From NCBI GenBank assembly GCA_900110395.1, contig FODP01000016.1, forward strand, positions 62,001-126,000: 64,000 bases of DNA, given 5' to 3'. Origin of the DNA: Rhodospirillales bacterium URHD0017. GTDB lineage: Bacteria; Pseudomonadota; Alphaproteobacteria; Reyranellales; Reyranellaceae. The position numbers and the translations under genes were made by a program. This document shows positions 34,092 through 42,380 of the stretch, one piece after another; position 1 is the stretch's first letter; each line of letters starts with the position of its first letter. Under the pieces are notes generated by a model that saw nothing but the letters and a program-made list of their open reading frames with translations, had not been told where the DNA came from and ran no database searches.

Positions 34092-34898
34092 ATGGCTGAC
34101 TTCGTTGGGTTCAATCTTCAGCTTCCGATGATACCAGAATTGTCGCCGTTTCGAATTAACCCGACTTTCGAGCGCCACCCGAATGAGGCCCGCTGGATTG
34201 GCCGCATATTGGCAGCGTTTGGCGAAATAGAAATTACGACGTGCATGCTAGCGGCGGCATCGCTGAAAAAGCCAGATCAAGTCTTGCGCGCTCTGTACAG
34301 GATTCGGATGACATCGGCGCGGTTAGCAGCCGCCGATGGTTTAGCGCGGCCTGAATTTAAGGCCCTTGGCCTTCTCGATGACTACATCGAGCTCAACACA
34401 ATGGTTACCCGTTGTTTGGCAATCCGTAACCGCTACGCCCACTGCAACTGGGGCGATCACACGATCGCTGGCTTATTCTTCACGGATCTACAGGATGCGG
34501 CAGACGCACACGAGGGATTCCACTTCGATATGTCGTGGCGGCACATCGATTGCGACCTCCTAGAGTGGCAATACGCATACTTCGCCTTCACGATGGACTG
34601 GAATCGATATCTGGAAGGGGAGCTTGGAACAAGGCAGGAAGTAATTCCACCGCCCCTGCGTTGGTCAAGGCCACCAATACCAGTGCCACCCCCTGCGCAT
34701 AGCGCTCCGGAGAAACATATTCCTCTGTGGTTGAGCGAAGATCGGCAAGCCCAATACGAAGCTCATGTGCGGGCAATAGCAGAGGGACGCCCTGCACCAA
34801 CACCTGGAGAACGCGCAATGGAGGAGAACCGGAAGAAGAGACGCGCGGAGAAGGCCGCCCATCGCGAGCGTAGCGCTGAAGGGCGGAAGAAGTCTTAA
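34092..34898 (+). CDS. HEPN-like protein of unknown role
   Basis: A 268-aa protein from the ATG at 34092. The helical core (ARWIGRILAAFGEIEITTCM) leads to CLAIRNRYAHCNW with R112, N113 and H117, an R-x4-H arrangement like the HEPN active site. The C-terminal 70 residues are Pro-rich, then strongly basic (ENRKKRRAEKAAHRERSAEG). It lies after the HicBA-like pair in the same direction. Confidence 0.5.
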   Translation: MADFVGFNLQLPMIPELSPFRINPTFERHPNEARWIGRILAAFGEIEITTCMLAAASLKKPDQVLRALYRIRMTSARLAAADGLARPEFKALGLLDDYIELNTMVTRCLAIRNRYAHCNWGDHTIAGLFFTDLQDAADAHEGFHFDMSWRHIDCDLLEWQYAYFAFTMDWNRYLEGELGTRQEVIPPPLRWSRPPIPVPPPAHSAPEKHIPLWLSEDRQAQYEAHVRAIAEGRPAPTPGERAMEENRKKRRAEKAAHRERSAEGRKKS

Positions 34899-35099
34899 CG
34901 CCCTCGCAAAGCGCAGCCACGGAGACGCCCGGCCGGGAATGCAGCCGGGTCGTCGGGCCAACGTTCTTGCTCTGCGGCTGCCGGTCAGGCGGCGACGGTT
35001 CGGAGCTCGATCACGCTGGGAAAGTCGGCCGTGAAATGCGCGTCGGTCTTATTTGTCGCACACCTCTTCCTTCTTGCCCGGCGCCTCCTCGCCGACGGC

Positions 35100-35483
35100 T
35101 TACTTTTTCCCGCCCGCCTTCACCGGCACGTCGCCGTTATTGGCAGCGACCTCTTTGAAGTCGTGCCCCGGCTCGAGTCCCTCGGCGTCGGCGAACCATT
35201 CGACCAGGCCCCGGCGGCCCGTAGACATCCACGGCAAACCTGTCGCCTTGCTTGGCAAGCATGTAGGGCTCGGTGGGCTTGGCCTCCGAGTCGTTCGGTC
35301 TGCATCAGCAAGCCCTGCTCGCCGCGGCCGATTAGCGTGATCGCCGTCGCCAACACGCTCTCGCGCGCCAGCGCGTCTTCGACCGCATTGGCGCGCCATG
35401 TTGTAGGCTTCGGGGCCCGAAGTATCGATGTGGCCGGTCGCCGTGATGCGGGCATCGCGGCCCAAGGGAGTGCAATTCGACAT
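35100..35483 (-). pseudogene. Degraded OmpA-type C-terminal domain
   Basis: ARITATGHIDTSGPEAYNMA is the peptidoglycan-binding motif of OmpA-like domains, but it stops making sense after MARQ. The continuation RANAVEDALARESVLATAIT followed by LIGRGEQGLLMQT is in another frame. At least one more frame change follows. It is a broken outer-membrane-protein gene. The stretch 34899-35099 holds nothing I can identify. Confidence 0.5.
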
Positions 35484-35564
35484 CGGCGCGGCTCGTGCTC
35501 ATGAGTCCTCTCCAGAGCTAAGGCCAGCTGGGGAGAGGAAGCTGAGCGACGAATGAGGCCAGTG

Positions 35565-36188
35565 CTACCGGCCGGCTTCGCTAAGCGCTGGCCCAGCCGA
35601 CCATTGGCAGCGTTCAGCCAGTGGGCGCAGGCTCGGTTCGGCGCCGCTCACCGCGAACGTGATCAAGAATGGCACCGACAGGGGCCGCACGACTGCTAAG
35701 CGGAGCTCCGCCTTGCCGTACAGGTTGGCCAAGAACGCGATGGCACGGTTGCCCGACAGCTCGAGGCTGCTGCCGCCGGCACTGGGTTGCCAGAAGCCGT
35801 CCACAAAACGACCGCCATCGAGGCTGACCTTCACCGAGACGGCCCAAGGTCCGGGGTGTAGCCCTTCGGCGTCCGTGTGAACCGTCGTCGCGCCATCGAA
35901 GCAGAGGATGCGAAGGCTGGCCTGCCGGGGGCGGCCCTTCTCTTGGGCGACGCCGAGAAGCACCGCCGCTGGACCGCTGGCCCCGGTGACGTGGTTGCGC
36001 GCTTCCACCGGGAGCCACGTCGCGCGGCCGGGGTCCAAGGACGGCAGGTAGGTCGGACCCGCCTTGTCCGATGCTCCCCCCGGATAGGCATGCAGCTCGG
36101 GCGACTTGGCGGGCGCGTCGGCGGTATGCAAGGCGCCGACCGTCGCCAGCCCCATGAGCGCGAGCGCGAGGTCGATGATGCGTCGCAT
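35565..36188 (-). CDS. Secreted VasI-like protein
   Basis: A 207-aa protein with a signal peptide (IIDLALALMGLATVGALHTA). The C-terminal half, VKVSLDGGRFVDGFWQPSAG, AIAFLANLYGKAELRLAVV and LRPLAERCQW, follows the pattern of VasI-type proteins found with type VI secretion systems, although no such system is seen here. It is the last gene of the operon headed by the haloperoxidase at 36970-38832. Confidence 0.5.
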   Translation of the reverse strand: MRRIIDLALALMGLATVGALHTADAPAKSPELHAYPGGASDKAGPTYLPSLDPGRATWLPVEARNHVTGASGPAAVLLGVAQEKGRPRQASLRILCFDGATTVHTDAEGLHPGPWAVSVKVSLDGGRFVDGFWQPSAGGSSLELSGNRAIAFLANLYGKAELRLAVVRPLSVPFLITFAVSGAEPSLRPLAERCQWSAGPALSEAGR

Positions 36189-36223
36189 GTGGCTCTCCTT
36201 CTGTCGCCACTACCGGCGGGCGC

Positions 36224-36946
36224 CTACGAGAGGACTAGCCCCGGATAGATGTCGTCGGGATCGACCTCGGTCGACACCGACCGGGCCAGCACGCGGCAAG
36301 CGACGGTGTCGCGCTCTGGACCATCGACGATGCAGGGAATCAGGCCCGAGTCGTTGCCGTCGGTGACCGGAGCGGTCACCAAGGCGAGGCGGGCATTGGC
36401 GGGGCTCATGGCCACGGCACGCCAAGCCTCCGGCTCGGGCTGGCCCGCCTTGCGAAGCTGCCAGTAGCGGGCGAGATCGGCCTGCCACGTCCCGGCAGCG
36501 GGGTCGAGCGCCTCCAGCCGAGCCTGCCAGTCGGCCCGCGGCGTATAGCGGGGCGGCGTGAGCGATGAGGTTTCGGTCACCATGGTGACGGGAATCGGCG
36601 GGTCTAGGTCGAGCAGCGTGTCGGTCGCGGGATCGACCGACTTGGCCAGCGAACGCGCGAAGACGCGGCTGGCAACCTCCGGCGGCACCAGTCCGACATC
36701 GTTGTTGGGGTGCGGCGGCTGCGTCGAGAACGCCTTCCGCGCGTGGTCCTGCGGCATGCGCAGTCGCCGCCACGCGTCGTCGAGCGATTGCGCGCCCGGC
36801 GGGCTGCGCCACGTCCAGTAGTTGATGATGTCGATCACCCAGCTGTTGACGTTGCCGCCGCCGCCGCCGTTGACGATCTTCTGGCGCCAGTCGGCTCGGG
36901 CCGCGTAGCGTGTGGGAACGTATGGCACTTCTGTCCTCCTCTTCAT
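36224..36946 (-). CDS. Unknown 240-aa protein with an internal duplication
   Basis: The frame from the ATG at 36946 contains two related halves. Each has a Y-x-x-R-A-D-W segment (RYAARADWRQKIVNGG and RYTPRADWQARLEALD), a W-x-x-D-x-x-x-Y-W segment, and a V-x-x-R-V-F/L-A-R-S segment followed by VDP. The duplication points to a two-lobed fold. It lies 23 bases downstream of the haloperoxidase-like gene and is probably co-expressed. No family is recognised. Confidence 0.55.
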   Translation of the reverse strand: MKRRTEVPYVPTRYAARADWRQKIVNGGGGGNVNSWVIDIINYWTWRSPPGAQSLDDAWRRLRMPQDHARKAFSTQPPHPNNDVGLVPPEVASRVFARSLAKSVDPATDTLLDLDPPIPVTMVTETSSLTPPRYTPRADWQARLEALDPAAGTWQADLARYWQLRKAGQPEPEAWRAVAMSPANARLALVTAPVTDGNDSGLIPCIVDGPERDTVACRVLARSVSTEVDPDDIYPGLVLS

Positions 36947-36969
36947 GCGATTGAAAGCTGCCGTGTCGC

Positions 36970-38832
36970 TCACAGCATGGTGACACGCGGATCGATGGTG
37001 GCTCCGCCTTGCAGGACCTTCCCGCCCTCGATGCGGGTGGGCTTGCCGTTGAAGCTCGTGAAGCTGAAGGAGAGTGGCCGCTCCTTGAGCTCGACGGTCA
37101 CCTTGGCGAGGATGAACGCGCTGATCTGCTCGCCGAGGCGCAGGCTGCGTGTGTTGTCGCTGCGCCATTGCACGCCGCCGATCGAGCGGCCCATGGCGAC
37201 GTTGGCCGCCAGCTTGTTGAGTTCGCCGCCGACCGTCATGCGGGTGGCGTCGCCGCCGAGATAGCGGGCGAGCTCGAGGCCACCAGTGCCGTCGTCGATA
37301 TTCGTCGTGCCGACTCCCGGCTGCACGATGCGGACCGGCGCGCCGGTGCGTGGATGCTTCGCTCGCGCGATCAGATCGAGCATGGTCTGCTCTTCGTCGA
37401 AGAACGCCTTGAGCATGGTCACGCAGGCGCCGGCGACGGTGGCATGGCCGGCGCCGTAGGCCGGATGCACGGGGCTGCCCGAGGAGAAGGCCTGCGGCAG
37501 GAACCAGGTGCCGGCGCCGCCGGGTCGGTTGCGGATCGTCTGCGCGGCACGGGTGGTGAAGATGCCCTTGGGCAGGCCGTAGGCCCGCCTGATTCCGGCA
37601 AAGCCGTCCTCCTGCATCTGCATCAGGCCGCCATAGGCTTCCGGGCGCAGCCGGCGATGCACCAGCCACTTCTGCCGCCACACGACCTTGAGGGCGCGCG
37701 AGGCGACCTCTGAGACCAGGCTCAGCAGATGCGGGGCCCCCAAGGTCGCAAATCCGCGCTGGCGCAGGGAGCTCGCCCCGTAGGGATTGCCGCGGTCGAC
37801 CCGGGCGTCCCAGCTCAGCAGCAGCAGGGCGGCGTTGAAGAAGGCCTGGTGGAGGGCATCCTTGTGAACGAAGCGGGCGAGGTCGCGCAGGGTCGCGACG
37901 CGACGGTAGACGCGCTTGCCGGTGGCCGCGTCGGTCTCGAGATAGGCCGCGTCGTTGGCCGGGTCGTTGGCGCTCGCATAGGGATGGCCGTAGCTGTCGT
38001 AGGCGGCGTTCTGTGCCCTGAGCCAGCTGCCGTGGTCGGTGAGAAAGTCGCGCCGCGCCTTGTAAGGCAACTGCTTCTGCACGATGAGCTGGCTGCCGTA
38101 GGCGCAGTCGTGCAGGAAGAACTGGCTGACCAAGGGGCCGAACTCCTCGTCGCGCAGCCCCAGACGAAACAGGGTGGTGGCATCGATTCGCAGCTCGCCC
38201 GCAGCGTCCCGCGGCAGGTCGAGCGGCAATCCGAGACGGCCGGGGTCACCGGCGTCGGCCACCGCCGCCGCAAACCAGGACGACAGATCCTGAAGCGGCC
38301 CACTGAGGTTCGCCGGGTCCTGCAGCCGCTCGAGCGGCACGTCGCGCAGCAACGCCAGCCACATCAGCTCGACCATCTCGGCGGCGGTCGAGAGCGAGCG
38401 CACGCCGGGCGCCGGAATTAGCTCCATCTCGGACGGGTCGGGACCGAGGCCCTCGGTGGCGCGTCCGGCCTGGGGGTTCACCAGACGGTCGGGACGATCG
38501 CCTGCGTCGGGCGTTCCGTGCTGGTCGGGAAGCATCGCCAGCGGGTCGAAGGGCGCCTGGGAATTCGGCAGCAGGGCCGGCGTCTGCAAGACCGGCCCGC
38601 GCGCCGCGCAGTCGAAGTCGCCGTTCTGCTGATGGCCATTGGCGATGTCGACGAAATCGGCAAAGGCCGCCGGCTCGACTTCGCCGAAGCTGTTGTGCGG
38701 CAGGGACTTGTGGAAGCTGCCGATGCCAACCACCTTAATGGCCGGGCCGGGCGGCCAGGCTGCCGGGGCGAGGCCGTCACGCCAGTCGAGTTCGCCGATC
38801 TTGATGCTGCTGTCGCCGTTGGGTGTCGCCAT
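36970..38832 (-). CDS. Vanadium-haloperoxidase-like protein with altered metal ligand
   Basis: A 620-aa protein with PAP2/vHPO motifs in order: KWLVHRRLRPEAYGG, HPAYGAGHATVAGA and GRSIGGVQWRSDN. Family members read GVHxRSD in the last motif, with His coordinating vanadate; here the codon is CAA (Gln). The N-terminal 200 residues are family-typical extra sequence without a signal peptide. Loss of the axial His suggests altered or lost peroxidase activity. It is divergent from the SARP regulator at 39046, sharing a 213-base control region. Confidence 0.75.
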   Translation of the reverse strand: MATPNGDSSIKIGELDWRDGLAPAAWPPGPAIKVVGIGSFHKSLPHNSFGEVEPAAFADFVDIANGHQQNGDFDCAARGPVLQTPALLPNSQAPFDPLAMLPDQHGTPDAGDRPDRLVNPQAGRATEGLGPDPSEMELIPAPGVRSLSTAAEMVELMWLALLRDVPLERLQDPANLSGPLQDLSSWFAAAVADAGDPGRLGLPLDLPRDAAGELRIDATTLFRLGLRDEEFGPLVSQFFLHDCAYGSQLIVQKQLPYKARRDFLTDHGSWLRAQNAAYDSYGHPYASANDPANDAAYLETDAATGKRVYRRVATLRDLARFVHKDALHQAFFNAALLLLSWDARVDRGNPYGASSLRQRGFATLGAPHLLSLVSEVASRALKVVWRQKWLVHRRLRPEAYGGLMQMQEDGFAGIRRAYGLPKGIFTTRAAQTIRNRPGGAGTWFLPQAFSSGSPVHPAYGAGHATVAGACVTMLKAFFDEEQTMLDLIARAKHPRTGAPVRIVQPGVGTTNIDDGTGGLELARYLGGDATRMTVGGELNKLAANVAMGRSIGGVQWRSDNTRSLRLGEQISAFILAKVTVELKERPLSFSFTSFNGKPTRIEGGKVLQGGATIDPRVTML

Positions 38833-38976
38833 TGACCTTCCTCGGTGCCGCCGCAGCGACTGCCGCGAAGCCAACCGAACCTAATCACGGCGTGCTCCGG
38901 GCCCGCGTGAACGGCGCGTTATTTCATCGTAAAAACTTGGAAAGGCGATCGGCTTGCACGGCCGTCGGTTATGTCT

Positions 38977-38991
38977 CAATCTCAAGTTGCA
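38977..38991. promoter_or_regulatory. 15-base motif, copy 1
   Basis: CAATCTCAAGTTGCA, 55 bases before the SARP gene, matches the copies at 42353 and 44448 at 13 of 15 positions. It may be an operator shared by the cluster. Confidence 0.4.
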
Positions 38992-39045
38992 GGTTGACAA
39001 GTGGCAGTCGAGGGCGTGCTCCAACTGCTATTGAGGAGAGGATCC

Positions 39046-41115
39046 ATGGACGGGGGCAATCCGGCGCAGGGGACCACAAAAGCGTCGACCCGCACCGAGC
39101 CTTCGTTGACGATTCGGCTGCTTGGCCACATGAGCGCCGAGTCGGCGCGTGGCGGAAACGTCCTGCCCAAGGGGCGCAAGGCGCGGGCGCTGCTCGCCCT
39201 GCTCTGCCTGTGCGAGGGCGGGCGTCTGCCGCGCGGTCGTATCGCGAGCCTGCTGTGGGACAGGGCGGGCGAGGCGCAGTCGAGGAACAGCCTCCGCCAG
39301 GCCCTGCACGAACTGACGCACGCCCTGTCATCCGACGTCGCCAGCATCGTCGAGGTCGACCGCGAGAGCATCGCGCTTGTGCTCGCCAAGTGCAGGATCG
39401 ACGTCCGCGAGCTGGTCGACGCCATGGACCGGGGCGACCACGACATGTCGACTCTTCGCAGTGATCCCGCCGATACCCTGCTCGAGGACATGGAAGGGGT
39501 GAGCGCGGCCTTCGACCATTGGCTGGCCGCCGAGCGAGCGAACCTCACCCGCAAGCTGCGAGTGCGCCTCGAGCAGCGCCTGCAAAGCGTCCTCGACGGA
39601 GCGCCGCCCGCCGAGTTGCTGGCCGCCAGCCGGCAGTTCCTGGCCTTCGATCCGACCCACGAGCCGGCCATCCGCAGCGCCATGAAGGCGTTGATCGCCC
39701 AGGGCGACCGCGCCCAGGCGGTGCGCGAGTACGGGCGTGGTCGTAGCGCCCTGAAGCGGCTGCTCGACATCACCCCGAGCAAGGAAACCGAGGCGCTCTA
39801 CGAGGCGGTGAAGCGCATGCCGCAGTCGCCTCGGCCGGGCGACGCGCCGCTGCCCGATCCTCTGCCCTCCCCGCCTGTGGTGGCGCGGCGCGTGGACGGC
39901 GTGATCCGGGGGTACGACGGCCAGCCGTCGATCGCGGTGCTGCCCTTCGAGATACTGCCCGAGGATCGACCGGGGGAATTCCTTGCCGAGGGTCTCGTCG
40001 ACGACCTCGTCGAGGTCATCTCGCGCATGCCCAATCTCTTCGTGATCTCGCGGCTATCTTCGCGACTCTTCCGCGACCGGCCCGAATCGCTGAAGGAGAT
40101 CGGCGAAACCCTGGGCGCGACGTACGTGCTGTCGGGACGTCTGTCGACCGATCGCGATCGGGTGCGGATCGTCGTCGAGCTGTGCGACACCAACACAGGC
40201 ACCGCCTTCTGGGTCGCCAAGTTCAACGAGCAAACAGGCGATACCTTTGCTTTGCAGGACAAGATCTCGGACGCGGTGGTGCGCCGGCTGGCGCCGCAGC
40301 TGCACTCCAACGAGCTGCGGCGAATCCGGCGCAAGCGCCCCGACACCTTGCAGGCCTACGACCATTTCCTGCGGGCCGTCGATTCGATGCACAACTCTTC
40401 GCGCGCGATCTACGAAACCAGCGACGGCCTGTTCGGCGCCGCCATCGACCTCGACCCGCAGTACGCCGCGGCACTTGCCTGGCGGGCCTACTGGCACGTG
40501 CTGCGGGTCGGCCAGGGCTGGTCACCGGACCCGGCAGCCGATGCCAAGGCGGCGGAGGCTTACGTGCAGCAGGCGCTCGAAGCCAACTTCATGGAGCCGA
40601 TGGCGTTGGCCATCGAAGGACACATCGCGGCCTACCTGCACAAGGATTTCGAGCTTGCCTTCCAGCGCTTCGAGCGCGCCCTGTCGATCAACCCAAGCGC
40701 CGCCCCGGCCTGGCTGTGGAGCGCCGCCGCCCATGCCTGGCAGGGCAACGGACCGCAGGCCATCGACCAGATCAGTCGCGCCATGGCGCTCGCGCCGTTC
40801 GATCCGCTGCGCTACGCCTACAGCGGAATCGCCGGCATGGCCTACCTCGCCGACCGGCAGTACGACCGCGCTGTCCAGCATGGCCGCCAGTGCATGCAGG
40901 AAAATCCGAGCTACACCCACGCCTATCGCCTGCTGGCGATCGGCGCGATCCTGAGCGGACGCGTCGCCGAGGCGCGCGACGCCGTGCGCCGGCTGCGCAA
41001 GCTGGAGCCGGGCCTGACCGTCGAGCGGTTCCGCCATCGCTATCCGGGCAGCGGCAGCGACCATTGCGACCTCTATTGCGAGGCGCTGGCGCGCGCCGGC
41101 CTGCCGGCGCGCTGA
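39046..41115 (+). CDS. SARP/BTAD transcriptional regulator with TolB-like and TPR domains
   Basis: A 689-aa protein with GAGGAGAGG before the ATG. Winged-helix DNA-binding domain about 21-105 (LLGHMSAESARGG, RIASLLWDRAGEAQSRNSLR), BTAD helical domain about 115-235, TolB/FlgO-like beta domain about 270-410 (PSIAVLPFEILPEDRPGEF, VISRLSSRLFRDRPESL), then TPR repeats to the end (AALAWRAYWHVLRVGQGW). SARP proteins activate nearby operons. The PAP2/vHPO and subtilase genes follow directly. Confidence 0.8.
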   Translation: MDGGNPAQGTTKASTRTEPSLTIRLLGHMSAESARGGNVLPKGRKARALLALLCLCEGGRLPRGRIASLLWDRAGEAQSRNSLRQALHELTHALSSDVASIVEVDRESIALVLAKCRIDVRELVDAMDRGDHDMSTLRSDPADTLLEDMEGVSAAFDHWLAAERANLTRKLRVRLEQRLQSVLDGAPPAELLAASRQFLAFDPTHEPAIRSAMKALIAQGDRAQAVREYGRGRSALKRLLDITPSKETEALYEAVKRMPQSPRPGDAPLPDPLPSPPVVARRVDGVIRGYDGQPSIAVLPFEILPEDRPGEFLAEGLVDDLVEVISRMPNLFVISRLSSRLFRDRPESLKEIGETLGATYVLSGRLSTDRDRVRIVVELCDTNTGTAFWVAKFNEQTGDTFALQDKISDAVVRRLAPQLHSNELRRIRRKRPDTLQAYDHFLRAVDSMHNSSRAIYETSDGLFGAAIDLDPQYAAALAWRAYWHVLRVGQGWSPDPAADAKAAEAYVQQALEANFMEPMALAIEGHIAAYLHKDFELAFQRFERALSINPSAAPAWLWSAAAHAWQGNGPQAIDQISRAMALAPFDPLRYAYSGIAGMAYLADRQYDRAVQHGRQCMQENPSYTHAYRLLAIGAILSGRVAEARDAVRRLRKLEPGLTVERFRHRYPGSGSDHCDLYCEALARAGLPAR

Positions 41116-41168
41116 CACCACCGGCACCGCGTCGGTGCCGACAGATCAACAGGAGCAAGGGGGACAAC

Positions 41169-42233
41169 ATGAGTGGCAGCGGTGACAGCGGAAGCAGCGG
41201 CAGCAGTGGAAGCAGCGGCAGCAGTGGCAGCAGCGGCAGCAGCGGCAGCAGTGGCTCATCGATCCACGACCTGACGAGCCCCCCGGCCTACGCCGGCGAG
41301 ATCAGCAGTCCGCTGCTGTACGACGCGATGGCCAGGACCTCCGGAGCCCTGATGGAAAACCAGGACAGCGCGGCGATCCGCCCGCTGGAGCCGGGTCGGG
41401 TCAAGGACGTCAAGCTGATGCCGACGTGGGATTATGAGGTGCGCCACCTGCTCTATCTGTTCGAGTTTTTCGCCGGCCTGGAGCTGAAGAGCGACGGTCC
41501 CGAGCCGCCAGAGGCCGACGACACGCCTGGCAAACTGCACTTCAAGACGGCCGCGGCCAGCCTGCGGTGCGGCAACGACGTCATCCACGCCATGCCCGCC
41601 CCGACCGCTGCAGGGTTCGAGTCCGAGCTTCGATTGGTGATCGCCAAGCGGAGCGACCGCAGGGACCGGATGTCGGAAATCCTGACGCAGGTCGCGGTGC
41701 AGACGCCGTTCTACGCCATGTGCCTCAACCTCAACCCGGGGCGCCATCGCCACGTCTACGAGTTGATGAGCACGCTGTTCCGCCTCGGCAAGACGATCGT
41801 CATGCAGTTCAAGCATCACTTCCACGCGCCCCGCCCCGCCGAGATCTCAACGCGTGTCTTCCCGATCGTCCAGACTCCCGGGCACGGCTCCTATCCGGCC
41901 GGGCATGCCACCGAATGCCACATGATGAGCGCGGTCCTGCTTGGCCTGTGCAAGGCAAGCGGGCGCTACGACCCCGCCGGCCTCACCGAGTTGAAGGAGC
42001 AGCTCTTCGACATGGCCGCGCGCATTTCCGACAACCGGGTCTCGGCCGGGCTGCATTTCCCGATCGATAACGTTAGGGGCGCCGACCTCGGCCGATCGAT
42101 CGCCGACCTGATCCTGCACCGTGCCGGCCTCGAGGACTACGCGACCGAGTCGCGGAACTGGCCGGGCGTGAAGATCCTGCCCAAGCTCAAATGGCTGGTC
42201 GACCAGGCCGTCGCGGAGCTCCGACTGCCGTAG
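41169..42233 (+). CDS. PAP2/vanadium-haloperoxidase superfamily protein with SGS-repeat N-terminus
   Basis: A 354-aa protein. Residues 2-31 are Ser/Gly repeats encoded by a nine-base repeat. The catalytic motifs are intact: KHHFHAPRPAE (K-x6-RP), SYPAGHATECH and NRVSAGLHFPID (R-x5-H-x3-D). It could act as a haloperoxidase or as an acid phosphatase, since both share this site. No signal peptide is seen. It lies 53 bases after the SARP gene; the protein at 47386-48459 has the same design. Confidence 0.75.
   Translation: MSGSGDSGSSGSSGSSGSSGSSGSSGSSGSSIHDLTSPPAYAGEISSPLLYDAMARTSGALMENQDSAAIRPLEPGRVKDVKLMPTWDYEVRHLLYLFEFFAGLELKSDGPEPPEADDTPGKLHFKTAAASLRCGNDVIHAMPAPTAAGFESELRLVIAKRSDRRDRMSEILTQVAVQTPFYAMCLNLNPGRHRHVYELMSTLFRLGKTIVMQFKHHFHAPRPAEISTRVFPIVQTPGHGSYPAGHATECHMMSAVLLGLCKASGRYDPAGLTELKEQLFDMAARISDNRVSAGLHFPIDNVRGADLGRSIADLILHRAGLEDYATESRNWPGVKILPKLKWLVDQAVAELRLP
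41175..41258. repeat. Ser-Gly coding microsatellite
   Basis: Repeats of AGCGGCAGC/AGTGGCAGC encode the flexible N-terminus of the PAP2/vHPO protein. Such arrays change length easily by slippage. Confidence 0.7.
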
Positions 42234-42352
42234 GGAGCGATCAGCCCCAGACGCGGTGCCTGTTGCCGACCAAAGGGCGAAGGCTACTTCGCCCTAATCG
42301 AGACGCCACGCTGCGCATCCAGGCGATGCGGAGAAAAGGCACATAGTTCAAC

Positions 42353-42367
42353 AATGTGAAGTTGCAA
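42353..42367. promoter_or_regulatory. 15-base motif, copy 2
   Basis: CAATGTGAAGTTGCA lies 13 bases before the subtilase ATG and is an exact inverted copy of 44448-44462. Together they bracket the subtilase gene. Confidence 0.45.
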
Positions 42368-42380
42368 CGAGACTACGCCC

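Noticed and set aside
38823..39464. 213-codon plus-strand frame before and into the SARP gene
   Set aside because: Out of frame with the SARP domain and not protein-like.
42353..42374. CRP (cAMP receptor) site at the 15-base motif
   Set aside because: TGTGA is present but the second half-site TCACA is missing at the right spacing.
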